64,000 bases of DNA, taken from contig JBLDXI010000010.1 of NCBI GenBank assembly GCA_047495785.1, positions 2,108,001-2,172,000 on the forward strand. The letters run 5' to 3'. A program made the position numbers and the translations under genes. A model generated the notes under the pieces. It did not search any database. It was not told the DNA's origin and was given only the letters and a program-made list of their open reading frames with translations. Of the stretch, positions 21,249 to 32,453 are shown one piece after another (position 1 is the first letter of the stretch; each line of letters starts with the position of its first letter). The stretch is from Lepidodermella squamata. Its lineage: Eukaryota; Gastrotricha.

Positions 21249-21444
21249 GGCGTTAGGCTATTTTTTCTAAATTCGACCTTGACACATAATAATTTCAAAT
21301 TTTTTGCGTGTAAAAAAAGCACTGGCGATCAGATTTTGAACTCCGCTCCCGATGACGTCATACAGTGTTTTGAGCAGAAAATTTTCGAATTTACGTTAAA
21401 AATAGAGAAATAATTATTTTTTCAAATTTTAATAGCCTAACGCC
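21249..21444. repeat. 196-bp palindromic repeat
   Basis: GGCGTTAGGCTATT (21249-21262) is inverted at 21431-21444, around an AT-rich middle. It resembles a small MITE between the Harbinger and the right end of the hAT-like carrier. No TSD is clear. Confidence 0.55.
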
Positions 21445-21790
21445 TTCTACTCGTCGAACTGATTCCGATGCCTTTTTCAGCTTCTTAGAAAAGTGAATGG
21501 GTGATGAGTTTACCCTGAAAAGCTTTTTGCATGTAAAAAGTATGCAGGGGCTGTTGTTCAATTTGGGGTTTTCCCAATAAAAAAGGAACACACTTTTTGA
21601 AAAATGTCCGAAACTAGGCGTGGGATGAGGACCATTGTTCTTTAATCCAGTTTCTCTTCCTTCCCTTGTATCGAATGAGTCTTGTTTCCTGAGACGGTTT
21701 TTTTCTAACTGAACTTTTTTTAAATTTTCTCAAAGTTGGTCACTTTTACCTTTCACGAAAAATCGCCATTTTAAGAGCCTTTCCGGGCGG

Positions 21791-22014
21791 TAAACTTGTT
21801 TATTTTACACTGAAAAAATCCGAGAAAAATACTATGATGATATTTGATTTTTGCTCTATCCACTGATATAAAACTTGAGCAAATCATAATTTGTTTTGAA
21901 TTTCGCGACATTTTCATGTACGTTTTAGGTTTTTTTAGCTCATTCAGAGTATTAAACGTTATGTACATGAACATTTCGCGAAATTCAAAACAAATTATGA
22001 TTTGGTCAAGTTTT
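21791..22014. repeat. Fold-back MITE, copy 1 (right arm truncated)
   Basis: The left arm starts TAAACTTGTTTATTTTACAC and contains AATTTCGCGACATTTTCATG; the inverted partner ACATTTCGCGAAATTCAAAA is at 21972-21991. The outer part of the right arm is missing. The full form is at 31876-32182 in the paralogous segment. Confidence 0.7.
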
Positions 22015-22283
22015 ATAATTTTGAAAAATTAGAAAACTTCCGTTTGTCCTTTCTGCTTAAATTTTTGTTATATAAAAACAGCTTCATTCCTCTGAATCTC
22101 CTATCATTTATTCGAAAATCATAGGTCATAGGGTTCAAGAAAGAGAAAAGCACATTTGAGCTCGATGAACTGAAGCTGAAAGAAGAAGAGGCACCACAAC
22201 TCCCCGAATCTCAACGCAGAACTGGCTTGGAAGATGAACGATTTCAAAGCAGGGGCTCAGGCAACTAGATCACTCTTGCATGT

Positions 22284-22592
22284 TCATGCTGACGCGGGCA
22301 GCTCGAACTCATCGATGGAGACTCCTCTGTTGCGGCGAGTTCCATCGACCAGACACTGCAGGAACAACTGCTCGTCGATGATCGGGTACCGTGGCTCAGA
22401 TGCGGCTTCGAAATCCAACATTCGCTGCAGTGCCCGGCCGCTGATATAGTAGAACTTCGCCGAGCCAAGTCCGTTTTCGGAAAGCTGGCTCTCGTAGTTG
22501 GATTTTACCCGATGCGCGACGTCATTTGCCAAAAGCTGGCGGGTCGATTCGTCAAGTTCGCAAAACTTCTTCCCACCGTCCTGTCCGTCCAA
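22284..22592 (-). pseudogene. Type B IRG-like GTPase, C-terminal fragment
   Basis: From about GGKKFCELDESTRQLLAND to FELPASA (about 95 codons) the frame is a clear type B C terminus, nearly identical to the end of 32454-33466. Upstream at 22580 it fuses abruptly to a 45-bp block (CTGTCCGTCCAAGCTGAGCC and following), with no coiled coil or G domain. Its 3' flank (22030-22283) matches 32235-32453. It is the deleted counterpart of the intact type B gene at 32454. Confidence 0.85.
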
Positions 22593-22624
22593 GCTGAGCC
22601 ACTAAAAGCTTTTGGGCTTCTGTT

Positions 22625-23568
22625 AGCGAATTTGCTACAATTTGAACATTGAATGGCTACGGTTTAACGGCTTGGAACCAGCTTGAAATGAACTATCCAC
22701 TGGCGCTGTACAAAATCGAAACAATCCAGGAGGCTTGATTTTAGCGCTGGAACCTCTGAAACCAGCTTTAGTGGTGCAGGTAATTATAGACCCATTCATT
22801 TTTGCAAAATCGAAGCTTCGAATCGAATTTCCCATTCCTTATCGAAGTTTTACCAAGGGTATCACCGGAGGAATGTGAAATTTACCAGAGAAATTCCGGA
22901 GAAGTCCGATGGTAATTATTTGTTAATCATCGGTAATTTACCTGGTTGGAACGAATATCTGCAGAATTATTTTTTATGAAAAATTCGAAGATCCAAGATC
23001 ATAATGTATATTCATAGAACGGATATTTTCTCCTGCTTTGGGGTGTAAAATTGCATATAATACTTGGAAAAATCCTACTTTCCAGTGCCCAACATTGGGA
23101 GGGATCGAGTACGAGGATAAGAAAATGAGAAATGAGAAAATGATCCAATTTCGGCAATTCAATACTTTCCTCAGGTCAGGGTTAAAAATGATTCCAACCA
23201 GTGTGCGAAGTAGGATCCGGGAGCTGATGTGTTTTCGAGCATCCAGCCGAACAAACCAAAGGATCCCCCCTGTGGTTTTTTCAGCCTTCCTCTGGCCCGG
23301 ATCCCTGATTCCAACTTCGGATATTTATAAATCGGATATTTTTAGCAAAGTCTATTGTGTTGAGCCCAGCCAACTGTATCACAGTTCGCAAAGCACAAGT
23401 TCGGATAGTCATCGAAAGTTCAACTCGGGCCAGCTTATGATATTCGAAGACTCAAAAAGCTCTGATGATCATCAACATTTTTACTTCAAAGTGATCAAAG
23501 TGCAAAAGATGAGAAAACACTTTCAAGTTGCTATAGACTTGAAACTGAAGCTAGAATAATGGAATTGG
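22625..23568. repeat. Type B 3'-flank block (duplicate of 62740-63597)
   Basis: The two regions align along most of their length; shared landmarks are TGAAATGAACTATCCACTGG, GGAGGAATGTGAA, TCACAGTTCGCAA-type words and AAACACTTTCAAGTT followed by GAAACTGAAGCTAGAATAATGG. Each lies directly 3' of a type B gene. A short frame (23038-23559) across it is not supported as coding, because the copy at 63 kb does not keep it. Confidence 0.75.
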
Positions 23569-24365
23569 GAATGGAATGGCGGGTTGGTTCGTCAAGTTCG
23601 GAAAACTTCTTCCCACCATGTTTTTCGTACGCCTCGTTGTCCAAGTCCGTATCAGACTTCGAGCGAACGAAAATGCACTCCTGGCCCATTTTCTTAGCCT
23701 GCAGCCCGTATTCAATATCGAATTGCGTCAGACGGTCCTTGGTAACAACGATCAACGCGTCCATGAAGTACAGAAAATTGTCGAGGTAGTACTTGCCAAC
23801 TGGATGCTTCGGGGTCATGGCTCCAGGGTGGTCCCAGAAAACGAACGACGGATTGAAGAAGCTTTCGTACTTGGACGCCGTTCCAGTTGTTTCGACAACT
23901 CCAACTGCAACGTTTTGGCGAAGAAACGCGTTCAGCAGCGTCGATTTGCCGTTGCCGGATCCGCCGATGATCGCAAAGTTGAACTTGCTTGTATCAAGGT
24001 TGTGCGATTTCGCCTTCTGCCGAAGTTCCTCCTGGGCGCGCTTTCGCTCAACTTCCAACGCAGCTAGCTTCTTCTGTTTCTCCTCTTGAAGCTTCTTCGC
24101 AACTTCCTCATCTGTCGACACCTGCAACTTCAACTGCAGTTGATTCAATTGTTGCCGCATTTCCATGAGTAGCGGCGTCATATCCTGTACATTTACACAT
24201 CGATACATTTGCTTGCGGAAAAAAATGAATAAGACTTGCAACAACTTGAACTGGGGCTTGAGATTCTGACTCGGGCGCAAACCAGCTGAATATTTTTTCC
24301 AACAATACTGGGACGGATAGTATATTCCATTTCAGAATATTAATTATTGATGAGTCTACGATCAT
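23531..24365 (-). pseudogene. Type B IRG-like GTPase, 3'-truncated
   Basis: Exon 1 (24365-24240) reads MIVDSSIINILKW to SESQAPVQVV. The ATG position used by the copy at 10290 is here out of frame by an indel. The intron 24239-24185 is GC-AG (GCAAGT..ACAG, 55 nt). Exon 2 keeps the coiled coil, GGSGNGKST, WDHPG, VVTKDRL and RSKSDTDLDNEAYE. After FSELDEPTR the coding sequence stops at 23580 and continues into non-homologous flank (HSIPNSIILASVSSL). Comparison with 63590-63985 shows a deletion of about 390 bp that removed the last third of the gene and its 3' UTR. The G domain is intact up to G4. Confidence 0.85.
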
Positions 24366-25522
24366 AAAAATGGTGTTATATAAAACTTGGGGAATTCCTA
24401 ATTCAGTTGATCGATATTTAGCCAGTGTTTGTTTTAAGGAAAGGTTCGGTGTTTACACCTATTCACCTTATATGTACCTGAATTTATCTGTATAAAATGC
24501 GGAAAAAGAATATCGAAAGTAGCATTGCCTTCTTTCCCCAATCATTTAAAGCAGCTCATGAAATTTAAGTGAAAATAAACATCAGCAAATTTGGGCTGAG
24601 AATAGCCTAAAATTGCTCCAAAATAATGAAGATTTCCCAAAATAATTCAATAAATAAATCGCAGTTCACGTTTCATACAAGATGAAACTTCATAATGATA
24701 GTTTTACAGTCAAATTTGAGCGTCTCCTAGCGTTTATTTCCCAGAAATAGCCCCTGGAAATTTTAATCAGCAGTGTAATACCAACCGTGTAGCGCCATGT
24801 TTACTATCAAAGGTGCTAGAAAGAAATGGATGCACGAAGGACACGTGCGAGCGAAGCGATCAGAGAAATTTAGATCTTTCAGGTATTACAGGTCAAATTG
24901 AACTTTGAAAAATGTATTAGATGAGGGTTTACAAGTTTCCAGACCTAAGTGCTTCACAGGCATCGGCAGGTTTTAAATTCCGGTGTTTACACCAGCTATT
25001 TTCGGTGTTTACATTGTAAACCCTGTAAACCCCTTGAAAAAAACACTGATTTAGCGTAATTACCCCCTGAATGTCCGAATATCAGCAAACGGAAATGATC
25101 GCAAACTAAAGAGAAAGGAGGGGGGAGAAAAACGGGAATGAAAAGGAATCGCACATTTGTATCTTCGATTAGAAGTCCTGTCAGATGAGTCATATTAATT
25201 CGTCATTTATTGCGAGCACGCGACCGCTTCACGGCTCCATATTTTGCTTGAAAAAGCTGCGTGATTCATATTGCAGCACCGCATGGCGCAGCGCGGCTAT
25301 ATAGCATCTACCCATCCATATCGAAGAAATATTTCTTGACATAGTTTGACATTTTCTGATTAAAACAATTTACACATCGAAGGTCCATGGCTACAACTTT
25401 GGCCAGCACTACCAACGCAGATGATCTGAAATTGTGCTTTGCCAGCCAAACATTGTTCCAATAATTTGTTTTGCTTTCTTTTATTAGTTTTAATTTGATT
25501 TTCTTGCTCTTCATTCAGCATC
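24366..25522. promoter_or_regulatory. Divergent promoter region, second type B / type A pair
   Basis: It is homologous to 10291-10943 but longer. The conserved block is 25205-25315, including GCACGCGACCGCTTCACGG, CATGGCGCAGCGCGGC and the TATA-like TATATAG at 25298-25304, about 220 bp upstream of the ATG at 25523. The left part (24420-25000) is AT-rich with no recognised gene. Confidence 0.6.
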
Positions 25523-26494
25523 ATGGGTCCCCGCCATAGCACTGTGTATCGAACCCCGCCAGAAGTTTTCGTAAGCTTCCCAATGCTTTCTTTACATTTG
25601 CCTTACTTTTTATACTAGGAATTGCTTCGAGAGCAGCAAGCTGCAATGAAGCAACTACAAACCAACATCACACAAGAAATCGACAAAGCTAAGAAGCAAG
25701 CGCTGATCGAAGAAAAGCAACGCCTCGAGGCCGAGAAAGAGGCGAAGCGCAAGCGAATGGAGGAGGAAATCAAGCGAAAAGCGAGAATCTTTGGCATCAA
25801 TCTCGACGACTTCAACTTTGCAATCATCGGAACAACCGGCGTTGGCAAGTCGACTCTCATCAACGCGTTGGTTCCGGGCGCGAATGCTCTCGTGAGCGTC
25901 GTCGAAGGCACAATGCAACCAGCACCTTATCGCAGCCGCAACGTCGTGTTATGGGACGTTCCTGGTTCGGCAACACAAAGGCATCCGGTCGCGAATTACT
26001 ACGCTGACAACTTTCTGTACCTGATGGATTCGCTGATCATTGTGACTGGCATTCGTTTGTCCCAATTCGACGTTGAGTTTGCGAAAGAAGCGATTCGATA
26101 TGACCAAAGTGTTGTTTTCGTGAGATCGAAGGCTGATGTGGATCTTGCCAATTATTACTACGTCAAGGAGAAGAAATATTGGGAAGACTGCCCGGCCAAC
26201 GACCGAAGACATGTAGCCGACGCCGTGAGCAGTGAAATTAAGAAGAACTACACAGGCCAATTTCAGGAATATGGCGTTGCGAATATGCGGGATGGCTCTG
26301 AGATTCCGTTTCATTTCATCAGTTCGCGGACTGTTGATGAAATCGTCAATGGCGTTGAAGCTACCCGACGCAAATGGCCGCCGTTGGATGAGGAGAAGCT
26401 GGTGATGGAGTTGTACGAACGGCTCAAGAGAGACGGTGCTTTGCAAAGTATTGAAAACTTCATTCTTCCCCGGTTTCTTGCTCCGGAAAACTAA
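25523..26494 (+). CDS. IRG-like GTPase, type A, intact
   Basis: Exon 1 (25523-25570) encodes MGPRHSTVYRTPPEVF. A 48-nt intron (25571-25618, GTAAGC..ACTAG) joins in phase 0 to exon 2 (25619-26494), giving 307 aa. Coiled coil, P-loop GTTGVGKST, WDVPG, RSKADVDL and the ISSR region are all present, and the tail ends FLAPEN. It differs from the copy at 10944 mainly in exon 1 and scattered residues (for example ATQRHPV for ATKKHPV). Pro at position 3 is unfavourable for N-myristoylation, so this copy may not be lipidated. Membrane GTPase activity in defence is inferred from the family. Confidence 0.88.
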
Positions 26495-26600
26495 TTCAAG
26501 CGATTGACTTGTGACATTGAAGTTCATGTTTTGAGACCTTCATTTTTCGTTTCACTTTCATTACTTCGTCGTTTCTGTTCACTTTAATCTTGAATGTTTC

Positions 26601-26606
26601 AATAAA
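26601..26606 (+). terminator. AATAAA polyadenylation signal of the type A gene at 25523
   Basis: AATAAA lies 107 bases after the stop, in the same sequence context as the signals at 309 and 12033. Confidence 0.7.
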
Positions 26607-27602
26607 AATTGCAGGCTCGCCTCATTCTGATTTGTTTTGTGTTCACCTATTCCAACTTGTACGGCAATTTACAGAGGGAATTATAGTGGACACCTTCCAA
26701 TTCTGCCAAGAGTGAATTCATAAGAATTTGATTTAGCACCGAATTAAAGACGATTGATATACCGTAAATACCGGAATATAAAGGACTCCCTACTATTTTT
26801 TCCAAACGGTCCGAAAATCCCTCTCTTCAATTCAGGGCCTCTCTTTTATTTAGGGCCTCCCTAATATTTTTTCTTCGCCCAAAACAAACATTGGGCATCA
26901 CATAAAATGCCGCTAATCACCTTCAAATGAGAGGATTTTCATGGGCACATTATCAGGCCCGCCTACGTTACGGCTCTGCGCGCGCTCCTATTGGCCGGCC
27001 ATTTCGCGCACACTGTTACGCAACACACGCGCGCCGTAAGTGCGTGCGTGCACAACTGAATCAATTTTAACCCAAAAAAGTCGCGCATTTCGCATATATT
27101 CTATCAGATTTATAAAACATAATTTCAACCGAAAAAATCTTTATCTATCGATATAAAATGTGCATAGTAGGTATGAAAAATAAGCAAACGTGGCTAACTT
27201 TAGGACATATTTACAAGGCACACTCCGTGTTTTTCATGTGTTGTACGCTCATCGTACGCGTACGAGAGAGAATACAGCGCGCATACGACAAATCGCTGAA
27301 ATGCAACATACGAAGGCGCGCGCACACATCGAGCGGCTGCTTTGATCGCCGTAACAGTTTGCGCGCTCAAAAACACACTTTCAGCCAATAGCAAAGCAGA
27401 GTAGGTAAAAACGAATTTTCAAGCTTTTATTGTCACCGTTTGCTCTAATCATCATTGCCGAGTATAATTTTGCACGCGCTCACTATTATTTATGGTGTTA
27501 TTATTAATATTTACGCTTTTTAAACAAGCGATTATTATTAGCGATTATTTTTTTATAAAATACAAACTATTTGACGAGATTACTAGCTTAATCGAAGTAC
27601 GT

Positions 27603-29076
27603 TTAATGAAAAATGTGGTGTACGATGAGTTGGCGAAGCTGCTCGCGCCTGGCATGGCCGTCCTGGTTGTTGGGGCCTTGTTCAGGCACTTCGTTCATGT
27701 CGTCGGCGTCTTCTTGCTCTTGTGCGGCCAAGTTGGCCAAAAACTCGACGTCGTCCGCGTTTTGCATCGGATATTCGTCTTCGCCTAGAAGACCGATGTT
27801 GTGAAGGGCGCAACAGGCGAGGATGAAGCTGACGCAGCGTTCGATGTTGCGAAACTCGAGGACTGCGAGTCGCCGCCATTTGCATTTCAGCAGCCCAAAC
27901 GCTTGCTCAATAATGACCCGAGCTCGGCTGATGAGCTTGTTGAACCTTTCTTTCGAACGTCCAAGACGACCAATCCGTCGATAAGGCGTGATGCACCACG
28001 GTCGAAGCGTGTAGCCGCCATCAGCGATGAGGAATCCGTCGTCGCCATAAACAACCTACTCGAATAATACATTATAGGAAACGTTGAACTGTAGTTTCAT
28101 TTTCGAACCTGAGGAGTGTTTTCTGAAGCCAGTCCAAGAGGCGAATTTCGCAGAACACGGGCGTCATGGGCCGAGCCGAAAAAGCCGGCGTTTATGTCGA
28201 GGAAAACCATTCGCCGGTCACAGACAGCCTGCATAGAGATGCAGTGATATCCGTCCTTCCCTGAGTAGTAGCGCTCGGGCTGTTGCTTGCGTATCGGTCT
28301 GATGCGAATTTTCGTGACGTCGATCGCACCTCTCACATTCGGAATGTGGCTTTAGATTTGCAAACATTTTAGTAAAAAATCCGATTTTATTATATTTAAT
28401 ACAAATTTAGACTTTGTTAATTATTCATTAATAGAAATTTTTAAATCCAGAACTGCTTTACTAGAATTCCGATTATTCCTAAAATCGAGAACTATTTTAC
28501 TAATATTTTGATTTATTTTTCTAAAATTCATTTATTTTTCTAAATTTATTAAAAAAATTAACAAAATGAGAACTAGACTCACCACTCGTGAGAGAAGCCG
28601 TTAGAGACAAACGCGACGTCAGCAGGTGTTGAAGGCCATTTGATAAAATCGGACGAGAGGCGCGAAATTCGCGAAGATAGCTGCATGATGATACGAAATG
28701 CAGTTGATTGAGAAGTTCCAAATCGATCGGAGACGGTGCGCAAAGGTTCGGTATTAGCTGCATACCAAAGAAATAAATGTAGCTTTTTATTGAGAGACAT
28801 GGCCGAAAGTGGTTCGTCGATTTGTTGCTGCTCGAGCAGGTTCAAAATCCGGGCAACTGTTGGCCGGCGAAGACGAAAAGTCGCTCGAAATTGTTCGTCT
28901 GTCATGGCTTGAACCGTGATTTCGAAGAAGTTGTCGACAATTTGCCGGGGTACCCCTCGAACCCGTTCACGATCCAAGTCGGCTTGTGCCAGGAATAGTA
29001 GGAAATCTTCATCGTCATCAGATGATGATGAGTCGATCACCTCAAACAGAAAGTTCAAAACCCGAAGTTCATCCAT
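27603..29076 (-). CDS. PIF/Harbinger DDE transposase (element 2)
   Basis: Three exons, 29076-28583, 28349-28109 and 28055-27603, with introns of 233 and 53 nt, join to 395 codons without a stop. DDE residues are Asp in RGAIDVTKIRI, Asp in FLIADGGYTLRPW and Glu in RVIIEQAFGLLKCKWRRL. The first-Asp context is GAIDVTK where GAIDGTH is usual. The N-terminal part has RFGTSQSTAFRIIMQL, a helix-turn-helix-like stretch, and the acidic C terminus ends VHHIFH. The protein is only distantly similar to the transposase at 19238, so the two Harbingers are separate families. Confidence 0.85.
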
Positions 29077-29257
29077 GATGAAATTCTAACAAAAAAACAA
29101 AAAGCATATTTAGAACTAGATTGAAAAAAAGCCTTTTTAAGTTTATTATACGCCGAGTTGAAAAACGGCCGACAAGTAATAGTGTAGGATAATTCGCAAA
29201 GCAAATATACAAAACAGGTATACAAAACGAAACACAATTTTATCAAGATGACAGAGT

Positions 29258-30368
29258 TCAGTCTTTTTTGGGCGGGATTAACTGGGCGCCAAGTTCGCGG
29301 AACATTTTGAGCTTTTCCTCGTGGCGGCGATTTTTATCCTCGCGGCTAAGCCGCATATTTTCATTGATCGCCTCGGCGATTAGCGACGAAACTGAAGGTC
29401 GCTTGAGCTTGTCGACCTTGGGTGTATCAGGGCCAGATGAGCTCACCGAGCTAGCAACGCTATCGCATCGTACCGGTTCAGCTTTCTGAAAACAGCAAAA
29501 ATCAGTAAGTAATATTTTCAATAAATTTCGAAGAATTTGACGATTAATTTGATGAAAATTAACTAACCTTTTCGATTTTGGCTTGGAAACCAGCACTGAT
29601 AACGACTTCGGGATCCAGCTCCTTATCACCCATGACGCGCTGGAACCACTCCATGTTCGCCATCTTCTTGGTCTTCGTGCCGCTAGTGTGTCGATTGTGG
29701 TCACGGACCACTCGATAACGTGACATCAAGTTGCGAAATTTTCCTGCTACGTCGGCGCCGGTAGTTTTCAGTCCATAGTTCAGGTTGAGGCCATCCGAAA
29801 TCAGCTTGTAACCGGCGTTCGGGTTCTTCAGCTTGCCGCTGAACTTGCCCAAATTATCTTCGTAAAGGCCGAGTAAGGCCTTCGTGACTTCCTCCCGCTG
29901 TCTCTTCGTCGATCCAAATAAAAAGAGTGACGTAACAGCTGTCGCCTCGACTTCTTCTTCGGTTTCGACCTCGGTATCGGTAGTGTCACCTTCGGTTCGC
30001 TGGCGGGTAGTTTTCGGCTTTTTTGACTTCGATGCTTTGGCGCGTCGTTTCGGCTTTGCTTCGGTGGCGGCTACGGCTGGCTGAGGCTGAAGCTCAGGTT
30101 GTAGCAATCTCGGCGTTTGAGACTGCTGAGTTGCAGGTTGCGGCGGTAAGAATTGGTAAGAATTCGGGACTTGCGAATGCGAAGCACCATGTTGGAAAAA
30201 ATCGGCTGGCGGCAAGTTTTGGTATAAACCCGCCGAATACATTGAAGGGAAAGGTGATTGATGATTCAGAGAAGATGCCATCATGCCAAGCGTACGAAAA
30301 ATAGCTGCCAATTCCTCAGGCGTTAATTTGGCCAAAATTGAATGATTCATATCAAAAGCAAATTGCAA
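29258..30368 (-). CDS. Harbinger SANT/Myb-like protein (element 2)
   Basis: Exon 1 (30368-29568) and exon 2 (29485-29258) join in phase 0 across an 82-nt intron (GTTAGT..TTTTCAG) to give 342 aa. The N terminus is Gln/Pro-rich, followed by a basic stretch (KPKRRAKASKSKKPK), an acidic run, then a Myb/SANT-like region (VTKALLGLYEDNLGKFSG, VAGKFRNLMSRYRVVRDH) and a Lys-rich C-terminal helix ending PPKKD. It occupies the place of the accessory DNA-binding gene of Harbinger elements. A second in-frame Met six codons in (MNHSIL) is an alternative start. Confidence 0.75.
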
Positions 30369-31479
30369 TCAAATTCGGCAATGAAAGTGCAATTATTCGT
30401 CGTCAAACCTTACCTGAACTTTCGCGCCTTTTCAAATTATTAACGCTTGATCAACTTCATGGTCGGGCGGTGTAATTTTACCATTTTACCCCTTTTCTTT
30501 CTCTTCAATTACCTCGGTATAGGCGGTTCCGCCAAGGGTTCCGCTCGGCTTTTGCGCACTGCTGTGAGCGCTTAGATGAGTGCGCGGTGATAAGGCGCGT
30601 CGTACGCGCGCGCTCGTACGCCCCCCTAGGCGTACGACGAAAACTGCATCGTACGTACAACTTTTCCGTCGTACGTACGACGCACATACGACGCGCTGAA
30701 ATACAGAATACGACGAAAAGTGTGCGCGCATCATCGTACGTACAACACATGAAAAACACGGGCACACTCGCCCAAGTCGTGCGCACTGTTATTTATCGCT
30801 AATTTTACCGCGCGCGCAGTTGTCAAAGAGTAACTTAAACTTTTTGTGGCGGCTTTTATGCCAGAATGAAGAGAATTTAATCCCCTATCGATTGAATATA
30901 GGGTTCTCGCTCGAAAAACTGAAAGGGAAAAAGTTTTACGTGCACTGAAAAATTAGGGCGGGTGACCTCACGCGAGCGCACCACCAAGTAAAAATTGTGC
31001 ACGTCAAATGTTTAATTCCCAAATTTCAATCGTAACAAATCTATATTCAATCGATAGAGAATTCAATTTACTTCAATTCGATGTAAAAGCCGACGTGAAA
31101 TTCATAGATTGCCTTTTGATTTCAGTTCAAAATGAGCTGACCAATAGGAGCGCGCGCAGAGCCGTAACGTAGGCGGGCCTGAAAATGTGCTTTTCATGGA
31201 GTTAATGCCTCGCACTATGTAGTCGGGCCACGTTTCCTTCGAGTTTCCCTTAAGCTGTATATGCAAACAAGATAAAGAGGGATTAAGGTGAACAGCTAAT
31301 TTAAACTAGCGCACGCATTTCCAGGTGGCGTCAAGGTTGTTGGCATAAGACCCTCTCTACAATTTAGGTCCTCCCTTTAATTATTTCAAATGCCTCGCAA
31401 CCCTCTCTACTAAATAGGTCCTCCCTTCTAATTAGGTCCACACTTATAATTCGGTATTTACGGTATAATACAATAATAT

Positions 31480-31772
31480 TAGTTTTATTTAGCCTCTTCT
31501 AGGACCCGAACATTCCCACCATTTAACGATGATATAAAGAAAAAACATAGACAACTCGATACAGATCGGAAAGTAACGATCTTCCTATAGTAAATTAATT
31601 TCACACCAAAACGTGAAAAAGTGGGCACGCGACCTTTATTTTCATTCACTCATCGCCCCATCCGCCCATTGTAATTTTTTCGATTTTTAATTATTTTCAA
31701 AAATTCTCAGAGAAAACGTTTCATTTCCCAAAAATTCCAAACAAATTTTCCGGAATACTAGAAGCGCTCCTC
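31480..31772. repeat. Segment paralogous to 17290-17593
   Basis: The two stretches align nearly base for base (GAACATTCCC, TTTAACGATGATATAAAG, GTGGGCACGCGACC, CATCCGCCCATTG). They are the spacer between type A and type B genes in the duplicated segment. No coding content is seen. Confidence 0.8.
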
Positions 31773-31875
31773 TATCGAATGAGTCCTGTTTCATGAGACG
31801 GTTTTTTCAATTGTCTCAAAGTTGGTCACTTTTACCTTTACGAAAAATCGCCATTTTAAGAGCCTTTCCGGGCGG

Positions 31876-32182
31876 TAAATTTGTTTATTTTACACCGAAA
31901 AATTCCGAGAAAAATACTATGATCAAAATTTGTTTTGAATTTCGCGAAATTTTCATGTACGTAATATTGTGACTTCGTGTGATAATATTTTTCTAATTAT
32001 AGCTATTAGGTTTTTTTTTGCTCATTCAGAGTATTATCACGCGAACGCCATGTACATGACAATTTCGCGAAATTCAAAACAAATTATGATTTGCTCATGT
32101 TTAATATCGGTGGATAGCGCAAAAATCAAATAACGTCATAGTATTTTTCTCGGAATTTTTCAGTGTAAAATAAACAAGTTTA
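31876..32182. repeat. Fold-back MITE, copy 2 (full right arm)
   Basis: Outer arms TAAATTTGTTTATTTTACAC and TGTAAAATAAACAAGTTTA, then TCCGAGAAAAATACTATGA and its inverse, then an inner pair around AATTTCGCGAAATT and GTACATG. The left arm has lost a stretch (ATATTTGATTTTTGC...) that is present in the copy at 21791, and that copy has lost the outer right arm. The two deletions are complementary. Confidence 0.8.
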
Positions 32183-32453
32183 GCACTTGTTGAAAAATTT
32201 GAAAACTTTGAAAAATAATTAACAATTTAAATTATTGTTAAACAAAAACAGCATCATTCCTCTGAATCTCCTATCATTTATTCGAAAATCATAGGCCATA
32301 GGGTTCAAGAAAGAGAAAAGCACATTTGAGTTCGATGAACTGAAGCTGAAAGAAGAAGAGGCACCACAACTCACCGAATCTCAACGCAGAACTGGCTTGG
32401 AAGATGAATGATTTCAAAGCAGGGGCTCAGGCAAATAGATCACTCTTGCATGT

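Larger units (their letters stand above)
17594..21676. mobile_element. hAT-like element with perfect 8-bp TSD, carrying a nested Harbinger
   Basis: The TSD is TATCGAAT at 17594-17601 and 21669-21676. The ends CAAGGGAAGGAAG(G/A)GAA are inverted repeats matching over about 20 bp with two differences (from 17602 and back from 21668). The paralogous segment holds a single TATCGAAT at 31773-31780 with matching flanks, the empty site. An 8-bp TSD and CA-GGG ends fit hAT-type elements. No hAT transposase is seen, so the carrier is non-autonomous. A second pair of direct repeats, CATTGTTC (17622-17629 and 21633-21640), sits just inside and may mark another nested insertion. Confidence 0.82.
26953..31182. 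mobile_element. PIF/Harbinger transposon 2
   Basis: A perfect 42-bp inverted repeat starts TCAGGCCCGCCTACGTTACG at 26953 and ends at 31182. Subterminal words GTGTTTTTCATGTGTTGTACG and CGTACG recur in inverted orientation at 27225-27330 and 30590-30770. Inside are a HARBI1-like transposase and a SANT-like gene, both on the minus strand. A 3-bp TSD is not evident. Confidence 0.8.
26760..31465. mobile_element. TA-target MITE split by a Harbinger insertion
   Basis: The ends CCGTAAATACCG (26762 onward) and CGGTATTTACGG (to 31463) are inverted and flanked by TA (26760-26761 and 31464-31465). The paralogous empty site at 17275-17290 has a single TA. Removing the inner Harbinger leaves about 470 bp, similar to the TA-TSD elements at 39887 and 41493 that also begin CCGTA. 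Repeated GGGCCTC/AGGTCCTCCC words lie in both outer parts. A mariner-like origin is inferred from the TA target. Confidence 0.75.

Noticed and set aside
23038-23559. 173-aa frame in the B 3'-flank block
   Set aside because: The paralogous block at 63.0-63.6 kb does not keep the frame and no domain is visible.
27158-28067. Several plus-strand frames in Harbinger 2
   Set aside because: They are antisense to the third transposase exon or lie in subterminal CGTACG repeats.
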